From assembly GCF_050753345.1 (NCBI RefSeq), contig NZ_JBLZFX010000018.1, positions 1-64,000 of the forward strand: DNA of 64,000 nt. Reading direction: 5' to 3'. Origin of the DNA: Alkalinema pantanalense (GTDB lineage Bacteria > Cyanobacteriota > Cyanobacteriia > Leptolyngbyales > Leptolyngbyaceae). Numbering within the stretch: position 1 is the stretch's first letter; every line of letters begins with the position of its first letter. Below the pieces are notes generated by a model. It did not search any database and was not told where the DNA came from. It saw only the letters and a list, made by a program, of their open reading frames with translations. The translations under genes and the position numbers were made by a program. Below, piece after piece: positions 18,280 through 27,007 of this stretch.

Positions 18280-18660
18280 CTAGTTCTTATCTTGGCAAAA
18301 ATCTACGATATGTTTTAACAATTCGGGATGGGTCGATCGTGCTGCTTCAATCCGTGAAATCATGGAAGCGGCTGTATTTTTATTAACATTGATGATTCGA
18401 GCAAGCTGGCGCACCGTTACACCACGTTTGGCATGGAGAACTAGGGAAATCGCCTGAAACCAAAGGTTTAAGTCTAAATGGGTCTTGTGGAATAGTGTCC
18501 CTACAATCACACTGTATGAATTAAAACATTCATTGCAATGGTATCGTCTTTCCTTGTGAATAGGAGTTGAATGTGTCGAGCCACAGTATGGGCATCGAGG
18601 TGTTCCTTGCCACCTAACTTGCTCCAGGTAGGCAAGACATTCTTCATGATCCCATGACAT
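18280..18660 (-). CDS. Stand-alone IS1595-type zinc-ribbon plus HTH protein
   Basis: 126 residues from ATG 18660 (an earlier in-frame start at 18675 adds MGYCS). It has four zinc-ligand cysteines, 'CPYCGS' near residue 23 and 'YHCNECFNSYSV' near 41, then 'GTLFHKTHLDLNLWFQAISL' and a helix-turn-helix 'VTVRQLARIINVNKNTAASM'. This is the N-terminal half of IS1595/ISXO2-like transposases, which normally continue into a DDE-type catalytic domain. Here the frame stops cleanly after the HTH and no catalytic remnant follows; a membrane coiled-coil gene starts 44 bases on. It may be a decayed transposase or a captured DNA-binding regulator. Confidence 0.75.
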   Translation of the reverse strand: MSWDHEECLAYLEQVRWQGTPRCPYCGSTHSTPIHKERRYHCNECFNSYSVIVGTLFHKTHLDLNLWFQAISLVLHAKRGVTVRQLARIINVNKNTAASMISRIEAARSTHPELLKHIVDFCQDKN

Positions 18661-18675
18661 ACTGCAATACCCCAA

Positions 18676-19032
18676 AATTAAGCTTTACTTGGATTAAAAG
18701 CTCAACTTCAGGATTGCGACATTTATTAGAAGCAATAATCAATTTCTGCTAAACCAGCAATCACTCTCTCTGATCTGCAATTCGCTGAGTCTCCAAAACG
18801 TCTATTTCAGCTTGCAGCAATCTAGTGTTTTTGTTCTTCTTCTGTTACAACGCCCTAATGTCTATCTACCATTTGTGAACCAAATATCTCTAACTACGGT
18901 TTGCTGCAAACTGACGAATCAGCTTGTAGTTAGATTGTGATATCAAGTTTTTGAGCCATGACAGGGAACCCTAAAGATATTCAAAGGAATCCCGTGCTCA
19001 AATTTGTAATCATTTACAACCATCTAGTCCCT
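18676..19032. other. Intergenic region between divergent genes
   Basis: About 360 bases that must hold promoters for the minus-strand zinc-ribbon operon and the plus-strand SH3 lipoprotein. An 8-bp inverted repeat (CTAACTAC at 18890-18897, GTAGTTAG at 18926-18933) encloses a smaller GTTTG-CTG-CAAAC palindrome and could be an operator or a stem in the leader. The AT-rich patch ends about here. Confidence 0.35.
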
Positions 19033-19830
19033 ATGAAATTTCCCATTGTTGCAACGATCGTGGCGTTAGGCTTATTCACCGTTGGCTGTGGTGGAGAGCG
19101 TTCCGCATCCAATGCTAATAGTAATAATTCCCCTCAGCAACCAGCTGCGACGGAAAATGCACCCTCCAACAGTGCTGCTGCCAACAATGCCGCTGCGGTG
19201 GCCGCCCCCAACCCCGCCTCCCCGGCTGCCTCTGCACCGACTGCGACTAGCCCCGCCTCTCCCAGCAAAGTGGCTAACCAGTCTCCGCAAAGTGCCCCAG
19301 CCTCCTCCCCAGAAGGCACAAATGACAATACCTACTTTGTGAATACCAACGATGGCTCGGCGTTGAATGTTCGGGCTGATATTTCAACTAACGCGACGAT
19401 CGTCGGTTCAATTCCCAATGGCACCCAGGTTTTAATGCACATCAGCGATCGTAGTGGTGAGTGGCTTGAGGTTTCGGCTCCTGGAAATATTCGAGGCTGG
19501 GTCTCCGCCCAATACCTGGTCGATCGCAATGGTAATACGGCATCTCCTTCTCTAACAGCAGCAGCGCAGCGGCTGGCCAACAGCACACGAGCCAATCAAG
19601 CCGCAGAGGCCCAATCCGCCAATTCGTCAGAACGTACCTACCGTGTGAAAACGGTGGATGGGACAGCCTTGAACCTGCGAGTGAAACCTCAGTTGGGGAC
19701 TGAAGTTGTAGCTAAATTATCGAACGGCGCGATCGTGACCGAGGTCGGTACCGTTGGGCAATGGACAGAAGTGGTGACTTCGGATGGGTTGCGTGGTTAT
19801 GTGGCCACTGACTATTTGGTCGAAAACTAG
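19033..19830 (+). CDS. Lipoprotein with two bacterial SH3 domains
   Basis: 265 residues from ATG 19033 (MKFPIVATIVALGLFTVGCG), which gives a proper lipoprotein signal with Cys near residue 17; the frame is open further upstream but the extension lacks signal character. A long Ala/Pro/Ser/Asn linker (about residues 20-95) leads to two SH3b domains: 'GSALNVRADISTNATIVGSI' with 'GEWLEVSAPGNIRGWVSAQY', and 'GTALNLRVKPQLGTEVVAKL' with 'GLRGYVATDYLVEN' at the end. Such proteins sit on the periplasmic face and bind peptidoglycan or hydrolase partners. It stands alone. The stop codon lies inside a short tandem repeat that follows. Confidence 0.85.
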   Translation: MKFPIVATIVALGLFTVGCGGERSASNANSNNSPQQPAATENAPSNSAAANNAAAVAAPNPASPAASAPTATSPASPSKVANQSPQSAPASSPEGTNDNTYFVNTNDGSALNVRADISTNATIVGSIPNGTQVLMHISDRSGEWLEVSAPGNIRGWVSAQYLVDRNGNTASPSLTAAAQRLANSTRANQAAEAQSANSSERTYRVKTVDGTALNLRVKPQLGTEVVAKLSNGAIVTEVGTVGQWTEVVTSDGLRGYVATDYLVEN

Positions 19831-19877
19831 TGGGTCGAAGACTAGGTGCTCAAAGACTAGCTACTCGAAAACTAGCT
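19827..19877. repeat. About 16-bp degenerate tandem repeat after the SH3 lipoprotein gene
   Basis: Three to four units of the form (G/C)TCGAAAACTAGCTAC, with variants such as GTCGAAGACTAGGTG. The first unit overlaps the last codons of the gene (VEN, stop), so the repeat seems to have grown out of the coding end. Confidence 0.75.
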
Positions 19878-20172
19878 ACGCCTCTAGAGCCTGCTAGCAT
19901 TGAAGGCGGTCTAATAAAAAAAACGACCGCCCTGCTGGAAATCAGCCTTGCGATCGTGTTCAACTTTGATCCTCTGAATATGCTTCTATAAGATACTCAA
20001 TTTGTTGAGTGAGTGCTTCCCCCGATCGTCATCAAAATCTATGACTAAAGTCATGCTTCCGAAAATCAACCCAAGCGACACCTGACTTAAGCGACACCTC
20101 TAGGGGAACTGCGGTAGGATGGCAAAAGATTCCTACACAAAATTTTTCCTCCGTCTTGAGGTCTGTTGAGCA
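19831..20172. other. Intergenic region before the sensor kinase, with a 7-bp hairpin
   Basis: GGCGGTC (19905-19911) and GACCGCC (19925-19931) are exact complements around an A-rich loop. Read on the minus strand, the loop is T-rich, so it is not a classical terminator in either direction. A direct repeat AAGCGACACCT occurs near 20074-20100. No gene is seen. The promoter of the two-component operon should lie in the last 100 bases. Confidence 0.4.
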
Positions 20173-21501
20173 ATGTCACCTTCCGCCTCCATGACCGAAC
20201 GGGTGTCCACCTCACCCTCCATCCGCCGCATTCTTCGCTATGTCGAGTGGACGGTTTTGATCGTCATCTTGGTGATCCTGCTGGTCACGCCCTCGCTGAC
20301 TTCCTGGAATTGGTTGCCGACTTGGATGATATTTCCCTTCCTAGGGCTGGTAACTGCTATGAGCTTTGGGATGCCCTTAGATCAGTCTGCATGGCAACGC
20401 CGTAGCTACGTTTTTATTGAGTTTTTATTAGTCTTTGCCTGTCAATTGGCGGGGTTTAATTTTGATATTTTATTGTATTTATTGATTGCTAAAAGTTGTT
20501 TTCTACTGAGTCGTCGTGACGTTGCAATTACCGTTCTAGGAATTGGTTGTTTTTGGCTGCCATTCCAAATAATGCTGTTCCCTAAAAATATTGAATTCAT
20601 TCAACAACTGAATAAACCTCAAGATATTAATAAACTGGTCTTTAGTAGTGTTATTAATTATACCGGCTCCTATATCACGGCAAGTGTCTTTGTGTTGCTG
20701 TTTAGTTATGCGATCGTCGCTGAGTACAAAAGCCGCCAACGGGCAGAAACTCTAGCCCAGGAAGTGGAAATCCTGGCTGCGACCCTAGAACGCACTCGCA
20801 TTGCCCAGGAAATCCATGACTCCCTTGGCCACACCCTAACGACCCTTGATATTCAACTGGAAGTTGCTCAAAAGATGCGCGATCGGGATCCGCAAGTCTC
20901 CCTGCAAGCGGTGGATACGGCCAAACAACTTGCCAGTCAATCCCTGCAAGATGTCCGCCATGCCCTGCAAACCCTGCGATCGTCCACCGTCAATCTCAAC
21001 GAAGCCGTCATGGCCTTGGTGGAACAAACCCGTCAGCATAACTCCTTTACCATTCAGGCACAGCTTGATCTGCCGCCCTTACCCCTCCAAGCCAGTCATC
21101 AACTGTACTGTGTCATTAAAGAAAGTTTGATGAATGTCCATAAACACGCTGCGGCCAACCATGTTGTTCTCAACAGTCAAACCACCGCAGAGGAAATTTA
21201 TTTATCCTTTTCCGATGATGGAGTGGGGTTTAATACAAGCTTGCCCTATTCAGGGTTTGGCCTGCGGGGAATGCAGGAACGCATTGAATCCTTGGGTGGC
21301 AAAATTCAGATTAAAAGTAGCCCTAATCAAGGAACTGAAATTACGATGATCCTTCCTCGTAGCAGTCTCTCCGCAGAATCTCCCTGTTGTTCTATGAACT
21401 GGTTGGCTGGTATTGCCCAAAGGGCTGATTGTGCTTCGGCTAAAAAAAATATCTCCAGTATTCTGATGATCATGGCAGGAATAACTAATTACTGGTTGTA
21501 A
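20173..21501 (+). CDS. Membrane sensor histidine kinase, NarL/DesK class (HisKA_3)
   Basis: 442 residues. The N-terminal 190 residues have about six hydrophobic helices with short loops, so the sensor input lies in or near the membrane. The dimerisation helix carries 'RIAQEIHDSLGHTLTTLDIQ' with the phosphorylated His near residue 217 (HD-x-x-GH pattern of the HisKA_3 class). The ATPase domain has 'SDDGVGFNTS' and 'GFGLRGMQERIESLGGKIQI'. A tail of about 45 residues follows the ATPase core. It is 46 bases upstream of a NarL/FixJ-type response regulator, its evident partner. The signal is unknown; DesK-like kinases often sense membrane state. Confidence 0.9.
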   Translation: MSPSASMTERVSTSPSIRRILRYVEWTVLIVILVILLVTPSLTSWNWLPTWMIFPFLGLVTAMSFGMPLDQSAWQRRSYVFIEFLLVFACQLAGFNFDILLYLLIAKSCFLLSRRDVAITVLGIGCFWLPFQIMLFPKNIEFIQQLNKPQDINKLVFSSVINYTGSYITASVFVLLFSYAIVAEYKSRQRAETLAQEVEILAATLERTRIAQEIHDSLGHTLTTLDIQLEVAQKMRDRDPQVSLQAVDTAKQLASQSLQDVRHALQTLRSSTVNLNEAVMALVEQTRQHNSFTIQAQLDLPPLPLQASHQLYCVIKESLMNVHKHAAANHVVLNSQTTAEEIYLSFSDDGVGFNTSLPYSGFGLRGMQERIESLGGKIQIKSSPNQGTEITMILPRSSLSAESPCCSMNWLAGIAQRADCASAKKNISSILMIMAGITNYWL

Positions 21502-21547
21502 GCATTGGATTGATTTGTAAGCTGTTTCTGAATTAGTTTATTTAAGT

Positions 21548-22183
21548 ATGATTCGTCTGTTATTAGTAGATGATCAAGATTTATTTCGTCAAGGGTTAGC
21601 TGCACTGTTGACGATCGAAGAGGATTTGCAAGTGGTTGGTCAAGCGGGAAATGGTCAAGAAGCGATTGACTTTTGCCGCGCGTCCCAGCCCGACGTGATT
21701 TTAATGGATGTGCGGATGCCCATTTGTGACGGGGTACAAGCCACTCAAGAGATCCACCAGCGCTATCCTTGGATTCGCATTTTGGTGCTGACAACGTTTG
21801 ATGAAGATGAATATATTTGGCAATCCTTGCAAGCGGGTGCGATGGGCTATCTACTAAAAAGTACCCCATCGAACCAAGTCGCAAACGCAATTCGTTCTCT
21901 CCATCAAGGGCATAGTCAGCTTGGCCCCACGATCGCGCCTAAGGTCTTTGCCCAAATTAATCCCACTCCAGCCAGTAAAGAATCCCATCGTCACTTATTT
22001 AGTGAACGGGAGCTTGATGTGCTGATGTTGCTAGGCCAAGGCTATAACAATCGCGAAATTGCGCAAACGTTACACCTAACGGAAGGAACAGTCAAAAATC
22101 ACATTACGCGGATTTTAAGCCAATTGGGAATGCGCGATCGAACCCAAGCAGCGCTTTGGGCTCAAAAGAACTTAATAGACTAA
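21548..22183 (+). CDS. NarL/FixJ-family response regulator
   Basis: 211 residues. The receiver domain starts 'MIRLLLVDDQDLFRQGLAAL' (acidic pair DD near residue 9) and has the phosphoacceptor in 'PDVILMDVRMPICDGVQATQ' near residue 55, the switch Thr in 'ILVLTTFDEDEYI' and the Lys in 'GYLLKSTPSNQVANAI'. The LuxR-type HTH is 'LFSERELDVLMLLGQGYNNR' and 'LTEGTVKNHITRILSQLGMR'. It is the partner of the kinase directly upstream. It probably binds promoters as a dimer when phosphorylated; targets cannot be read here. Confidence 0.92.
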   Translation: MIRLLLVDDQDLFRQGLAALLTIEEDLQVVGQAGNGQEAIDFCRASQPDVILMDVRMPICDGVQATQEIHQRYPWIRILVLTTFDEDEYIWQSLQAGAMGYLLKSTPSNQVANAIRSLHQGHSQLGPTIAPKVFAQINPTPASKESHRHLFSERELDVLMLLGQGYNNREIAQTLHLTEGTVKNHITRILSQLGMRDRTQAALWAQKNLID

Positions 22184-22221
22184 TTTCATGGTGCAACTAG
22201 TCAGAGAAAATTAAATGATTG

Positions 22222-22395
22222 CCTGTCTAACAAATTCTAAAGACAATTTCTAAAGACAATTACCTAGGATGATGTGACTAGAACAGGATGACTTCACTTG
22301 AGTAGTACCATTATAGTTAGGACGAATCGCTGTAATAGTGATAGACCAATATGGAGCAAATGAATCACTATAGAGCAAATGAATCACTACGGTAG
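22222..22395. repeat. Short tandem duplications after the response regulator
   Basis: Two separate in-place duplications: TTCTAAAGACAA twice near 22230-22260, and GAGCAAATGAATCACTA twice near 22354-22390. The second reaches the stop codon of the convergent TIR gene. No gene is seen in this gap. Confidence 0.7.
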
Positions 22396-23847
22396 TGGCA
22401 AGCCTTTTTGTAGGATTGTAGTTGCACCTAATGGATCGGCGTTATTAAAGCGAGTATCCGCAACTACTTTAATTAAGTTGTCTCCCTTATTCTGATTGCT
22501 AACACTAGGATTTTCCGGGGATAGAGGCTGGATCGATCGGATAATAATGCCTGCTCGAATAAATGCAAATGCAACAATTTTAACGTCCTCAATGCTGACT
22601 TGAGAACCATACAGAATGGTATTAGGGGGTTGAGTTGATGGCAATATAGGCTGAATTTGCTGGTCAAAACCTAGCTTTGTAAATACTGTTTTGAAATGCT
22701 GAGCATCAATTCCGATCGGGGTATATTGCAATTGAATGGGTTGTCTGCGATCGAGGATGGGTTTTGCATTATTTTTGTTGGCAGGCTTCACTGCTTCCGC
22801 CGCAGTTGAACGAGGCAATGATGCAGTTTTTTCGACATCTTTCGAAATTTTCTGCGCTGTTCCAGCGACAGCATTATCTTGACTCTCATTGACTTGTTGT
22901 TGCAACTGCTTGAGGGTTTTCTGGTAGCAATCGTCGGCTAACTTTGCCTGCTGAAATTCCTGAGCCAGTACCTCTGGGGGGGCTTGCTGTAAGGTTTGGA
23001 TTTTTTCATCGGAAAATCCTAGTTTCTTCAATTCCTGGCTTGCTGTTTGGGTGTCGCGGGCTAATTGTGCCCGTAATACGTCAATTTCCAGCTCTCTTCT
23101 AGCAATATCTTGGTTGAGTTGAGTAACTTCCTGCCGCGCCTGTTGCACCGTGAAAAATAATGTTAGCCCTGCCAGTACGATCGTTCCTAAGGAAACCACC
23201 GTACTGGTTTGGATAATTCGTTTGGCCCGCAGTCCAATCTCTGTAAGGCGTTGATTTGCAGATTCTACAATACGACTTTTAGTAATATATTGATGTTGAA
23301 GTTCCGTTGGTTTGGGATCTTTATTTTCTGATTCTGCATACCATTGTTCACTAGCTTCTAGATCCTTACCCCGCAGTAAAAAGCTGTCATCCCGATCGCG
23401 TTCCCATTCGATCGCCTTAACCAGCAATCGAGTATGTTGTTGAACATGATCCCAATCCGTTTCGATCGTTCGGGTGAGATCCTGAAATGCCTGCTGAAAA
23501 TCATCGGACTCTCGGAAGAAGAGCCAATTGTGGCGGCTGACGGCAGGATGAACGAGTTGGGCATCGAATTGGTCATCTCGAACGACTGGAATCAAACGCT
23601 TATTGCACTGTATGGCATGATCAATTTCCTGTTTACACACCGTAGAGACAATGGAGTGAGGCGTTAGGATAAACAGAAAAATATTGGCAGATTCAATGCC
23701 ACGCTCGATCGCTTGCCACCAATCTGCAGCGATCGGAATATCTTCCCAGTCAATCCAAATATCGCGCTGCTGCTGTGCCAAGGCTCCATGGAGTTGCTGG
23801 ACAAAAGGCTTATCCTTCCGGGAATAAGAGATAAAAACGTCAGTCAT
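22387..23847 (-). CDS. TIR-domain membrane protein with coiled coil
   Basis: 486 residues. Residues 1-135 form a TIR domain: 'MTDVFISYSRKDKPFVQQLH' (box 1), 'IWIDWEDIPIAADWWQAIER' and 'STVCKQEIDHAIQCNKRLIP', where the Glu in C-x-x-E is the residue used by NADase TIRs. One membrane helix near residues 233-255 ('VVSLGTIVLAGLTLFFTV') is followed by a long coiled coil (about 260-345) and a C-terminal globular part of about 110 residues. TIR domains in bacteria act in signalling or as NAD-cleaving effectors of antiviral systems; here the TIR part is cytoplasmic and tethered. Neighbours are a two-component pair and a DUF3370 gene, not known defence genes. Confidence 0.85.
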   Translation of the reverse strand: MTDVFISYSRKDKPFVQQLHGALAQQQRDIWIDWEDIPIAADWWQAIERGIESANIFLFILTPHSIVSTVCKQEIDHAIQCNKRLIPVVRDDQFDAQLVHPAVSRHNWLFFRESDDFQQAFQDLTRTIETDWDHVQQHTRLLVKAIEWERDRDDSFLLRGKDLEASEQWYAESENKDPKPTELQHQYITKSRIVESANQRLTEIGLRAKRIIQTSTVVSLGTIVLAGLTLFFTVQQARQEVTQLNQDIARRELEIDVLRAQLARDTQTASQELKKLGFSDEKIQTLQQAPPEVLAQEFQQAKLADDCYQKTLKQLQQQVNESQDNAVAGTAQKISKDVEKTASLPRSTAAEAVKPANKNNAKPILDRRQPIQLQYTPIGIDAQHFKTVFTKLGFDQQIQPILPSTQPPNTILYGSQVSIEDVKIVAFAFIRAGIIIRSIQPLSPENPSVSNQNKGDNLIKVVADTRFNNADPLGATTILQKGLPLP

Positions 23848-24222
23848 GGTGGGGGCTCCAGAGCACAGAAATCATCCAGGGGGCAGAAACCGAAAAACCA
23901 ACTCAAAACCACTGTAAAAACTAAAGTGGGCTACAGGAATCATAAAAGACATTTCTAACCCGGTGTGCCAGTTTGAAATATTGGCTCATTATGCCCTTGG
24001 GCTGTTGATGATTGTTGATAGTTGTTGATGATTGTTCATGAATGCTGCGTGAATGCTGCCGCTAGAACCGACTGACTTGTTTTGCGACGGGCCTGTCTAA
24101 TGCTTGCCAATCACCCCTGCGATTCTTAATGGGATCGGGGCAGTGGCGCGATCGATTGATTTTCCTATCTTGCGTTGGGTATTGTGGGATGTATTGTGGA
24201 ATGTGTTCTTCCAGTCGAGTCT
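23848..24222. other. Intergenic region between divergent genes
   Basis: About 370 bases holding the promoter of the TIR gene and the leader of the DUF3370 gene. A degenerate TTGATGATTGTTGATAGT direct repeat lies at about 24005-24035, followed by a GAATGCTGC(G/C) duplication. Frames at 24104 and 24129 overlap the real gene and look like shadows. Confidence 0.4.
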
Positions 24223-25575
24223 ATGCTGTCTTTTCTTTCTGGTCTCATTGTGGCTCAAGCAACCCCGGCTCCCACCCCACGGGAAATTTTACGGCCCCAA
24301 GAAATGCGCAGTTTGCCGGGGCAATTGGATAATATCCCCGTTTTTAACAGCAACAGCCCGGAATTGGTGTTGAAGGAAGGTATTCTTCTGTCTACCTTTC
24401 CCAAGGCGGGTAAGCGAGTCCCCGAGGCCCACCTCAACTACGCTTTTTCGGGACGCTTTGACCTGTTTGCCCACCACATTGCCAAAGGCACACCCGATAA
24501 CCTGCGAACCCTCTACCTCGGAATTTTGGTGCAAAATCCAGGTTCCCAGCCTGTGACGATCGATCTGTTGCAAGCCGCCAGTTACCTGAGCCAGCCCGAT
24601 GCCCCTTTCATCGATCTGCCGCCCTACGTCAATACGCCCGAAGGCAAGGTCTATTCTGGGCCTGGTAGTCGCATTACCCAAGATGTCTTGAGAGGTAAAC
24701 GCCAGGACATTTTTCCACCGACGCTGACCTTGGCACCGGGCGAGAGTCAAATGTTGATGAATCTGCCCATTCCGGTGAAAACCTTAAATCCTCCCTTAAA
24801 TGGCCGATCTAGTCTCCTGAAATTACGCAGTACTGGCCCCGTGTATATTGCGAGCCTGGCACTTTTTGCCAAGGATGACGCCAATGGCCAAGAACGGCCT
24901 CCCACCCTGTCAGAATGGGCTGATCTACTCCAAACAGGTGAACTCTCTACTCCGCGAGATCGGGTTCCCACGCCGATCGAGCAAACCACGGGGCAGGTCA
25001 TCTACGGTCGAGTCGCGGGTGTATCTTTGGGCGCAGAATGGAAAGGGCTCATTACCGATCCAGGTCAGACAACTTTAACGATCCCCCAACCCGGAAATAC
25101 GTTCTCCTATGGTCTCAGCTTGCTGAATCGTGGCACCCTAGGGACTCAGCAAAATCAAAGCGCTAAAATGCTGGTTCGCTATCCCGATACTGCCTACCAA
25201 TCCCACGGCAATTACACAGTACGCTATAGCCTAACCTTGCCCTTGGTGAATCCCAGCGATCGCACGCAAGCAGTTGCAATTATGGTGGAAACGCCTCTCA
25301 AACGCGAAGATACTCAACAGGGTTTGCGCTTTTTTAACCCCCTCCCTCGACAGGTCTTTTTCCGGGGGGCGGTGCGCCTTCGCTATACCGATGATGATGG
25401 ATTACCGCAATTGCGAGATGTTCATTTGGTGCAACGTCGTGGACAGGCTGGGGAACCCTTGATCCTCATGAATTTACGATCGCAGGAACGGCGTTTGGTT
25501 CAGTTTGATTTTCTCTATCCTCCCGACGCGACGCCCCCACAGGTTATTACCGTGCAAACCCTCAATGGGAACTAA
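24223..25575 (+). CDS. DUF3370 domain exported protein
   Basis: 450 residues from ATG 24223, which gives a short signal peptide ('MLSFLSGLIVAQA', cleavage before TPAPTP). The frame is open back to a TTG at 24175, so the true start is uncertain. The body has the recognisable cyanobacterial DUF3370 features: an early 'EILRPQEMRSLPGQLDNIPV', 'YAFSGRFDLFAHHIAKG', 'TLYLGILVQNPGSQPVTIDL' and a late 'VFFRGAVRLRYTDDDG'. It is predicted to be mostly beta and periplasmic or surface-located. The function of the family is unknown. It is transcribed away from the TIR gene and convergently with the MarR gene. Confidence 0.75.
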   Translation: MLSFLSGLIVAQATPAPTPREILRPQEMRSLPGQLDNIPVFNSNSPELVLKEGILLSTFPKAGKRVPEAHLNYAFSGRFDLFAHHIAKGTPDNLRTLYLGILVQNPGSQPVTIDLLQAASYLSQPDAPFIDLPPYVNTPEGKVYSGPGSRITQDVLRGKRQDIFPPTLTLAPGESQMLMNLPIPVKTLNPPLNGRSSLLKLRSTGPVYIASLALFAKDDANGQERPPTLSEWADLLQTGELSTPRDRVPTPIEQTTGQVIYGRVAGVSLGAEWKGLITDPGQTTLTIPQPGNTFSYGLSLLNRGTLGTQQNQSAKMLVRYPDTAYQSHGNYTVRYSLTLPLVNPSDRTQAVAIMVETPLKREDTQQGLRFFNPLPRQVFFRGAVRLRYTDDDGLPQLRDVHLVQRRGQAGEPLILMNLRSQERRLVQFDFLYPPDATPPQVITVQTLNGN

Positions 25576-25673
25576 CTCAGTGATTGGCTTCCTGAATCCT
25601 GACTGACAAATGATGTTTAATGAACGGTTTGTTATGAATTGATTAATTACTGGATAGTAGGCTGACCCAATCA

Positions 25674-26192
25674 TTAATCTTTGGCTGAATCGATCGGCTG
25701 GAAAATCGATCGTAACTTTTGTAATGCGGAGGTAATGCCTGCCAAGTCGGCTTCATTCAATTGATCGAACCGTTCTTTCAAGAACATCATGTGTTCCGGA
25801 AACACGCGCTGAAAAACACGGTCACCCTCTTGGGTTAACTTAACGATGAAGCAGCGACGATTGTTCGGAGGAACTTCACGGCGCACCAAACCTTTGGCTT
25901 CCAGACGATCGACAATTCCTGTGAGGGTTCCCTTCGTGACTAACGTTTTAGCCGCTAGCTCGTGCATCATCATGCCTTCGGTATTGCCTAGGGTGCAGAT
26001 CACATCAAATTGGGGAGATGTTAAGCCCAGCGAACGAATGTGGGGCTCGTCAACAATGCAAAACGCTTGATAGGTCCTTACTAATTCGCGTAGAACAGCC
26101 ATAAAGGGAAATCTATGTCCTTGTTTTGAATCTGTCAAGTCCCGAGTCGAATGATCGATGGCTGAATCCTCTGCACGTTTTGTCATCATCAT
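25674..26192 (-). CDS. MarR-family transcriptional regulator
   Basis: 172 residues from the first of three consecutive ATG codons at 26192; AAGGAG lies about 12 bases upstream. The winged helix region reads 'LTSPQFDVICTLGNTEGMMM', then 'ELAAKTLVTKGTLTGIVDRL' as recognition helix and 'GLVRREVPPNNRRCFIVKLT' as wing, the normal MarR arrangement, with dimerisation helices at both ends. MarR proteins usually repress a neighbouring gene and release DNA on binding a small molecule. Here the 430 bases upstream and the lone DUF3370 gene opposite do not show an obvious target. Confidence 0.9.
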   Translation of the reverse strand: MMMTKRAEDSAIDHSTRDLTDSKQGHRFPFMAVLRELVRTYQAFCIVDEPHIRSLGLTSPQFDVICTLGNTEGMMMHELAAKTLVTKGTLTGIVDRLEAKGLVRREVPPNNRRCFIVKLTQEGDRVFQRVFPEHMMFLKERFDQLNEADLAGITSALQKLRSIFQPIDSAKD

Positions 26193-27007
26193 TATTACCA
26201 GCACACTCCTTCAAGAGACGACTTGCACTCCCTGAAAACACGAGGGGAAGCCAATGATCAATTGATGGTGCAATTGATACATCAGCTGTTGATATAGATT
26301 AGTAAACCTTATCACACCTCGATAAAGTCCTTCTAAAGTTCAGTACAAGTTTCTTTCTAGTGAATTAATTAAGTACCAAATAGTCCTCAAACTGAAAATT
26401 CTAATTTGGTTGTAACTTCTAACTGGGTAATTTTTAGGTTTAACTTTTAATTTCTTCAGTTAATTTCTTGAGTTGGGTTCTTCTATGAGCGTCTTAAATA
26501 GATTGACTTTCACCCCGTCTAAGTGACCCTAGGTTGCGGATGTTCAACGCAAATCATTTAAATCGCCTTTCTTCCCTCCCAAGCAATTGACTACTACCAA
26601 GACTGATAGGAGGGAATTAAGAATGTTGGGAGGAATGCCCCCTATTATTTTTAATCAATTGTCGATCGACGCAAGGGAATGGCATCTGAATCAACTTATA
26701 AATGCATGGCATGACATAGGGTAAAACTAGTATCGCCAGAGTTCAACTGGTCAAGGAACTCAGCTTTCAAACTAGACTTAAATCAGTGCCATTTAATGAA
26801 TAAATCAACTTTGTTGATAATGAAACAATTAGATAACAGAACTACCAGAATGATGAAGCGAGTGTTTTCGGGAAAATAGGCAATTTCGCAGCAAATAATC
26901 CGTATTAATTCATATCTTGAAAATATCTTCTTTAAGCATTGATTTGCGTACCTTTAAACAGTATATCTCCCTACTATAATTTCGCGTACTAGAATTTGAG
27001 CCTCCTG
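26193..27007. other. Long AT-rich intergenic region
   Basis: About 800 bases with one possible small gene (26623-26724, listed separately). The rest shows no coding pattern, tRNA or clear terminator. It contains the MarR promoter region near 26200-26350 and several poorly conserved TAATTT/CTTCAG-like runs. Confidence 0.4.
26623..26724 (+). CDS. Possible 33-residue peptide with a strong ribosome site
   Basis: ATG 26623 follows AGGAGG at nine to ten bases, the best Shine-Dalgarno match in this part of the window. The frame ends at TAA 26722-26724. The product starts MLGGMPPIIFNQLSID and ends with a Trp/His/Asn-rich helix. No family is recognised and the stretch around it is otherwise non-coding. 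It may be chance. Confidence 0.3.
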   Translation: MLGGMPPIIFNQLSIDAREWHLNQLINAWHDIG

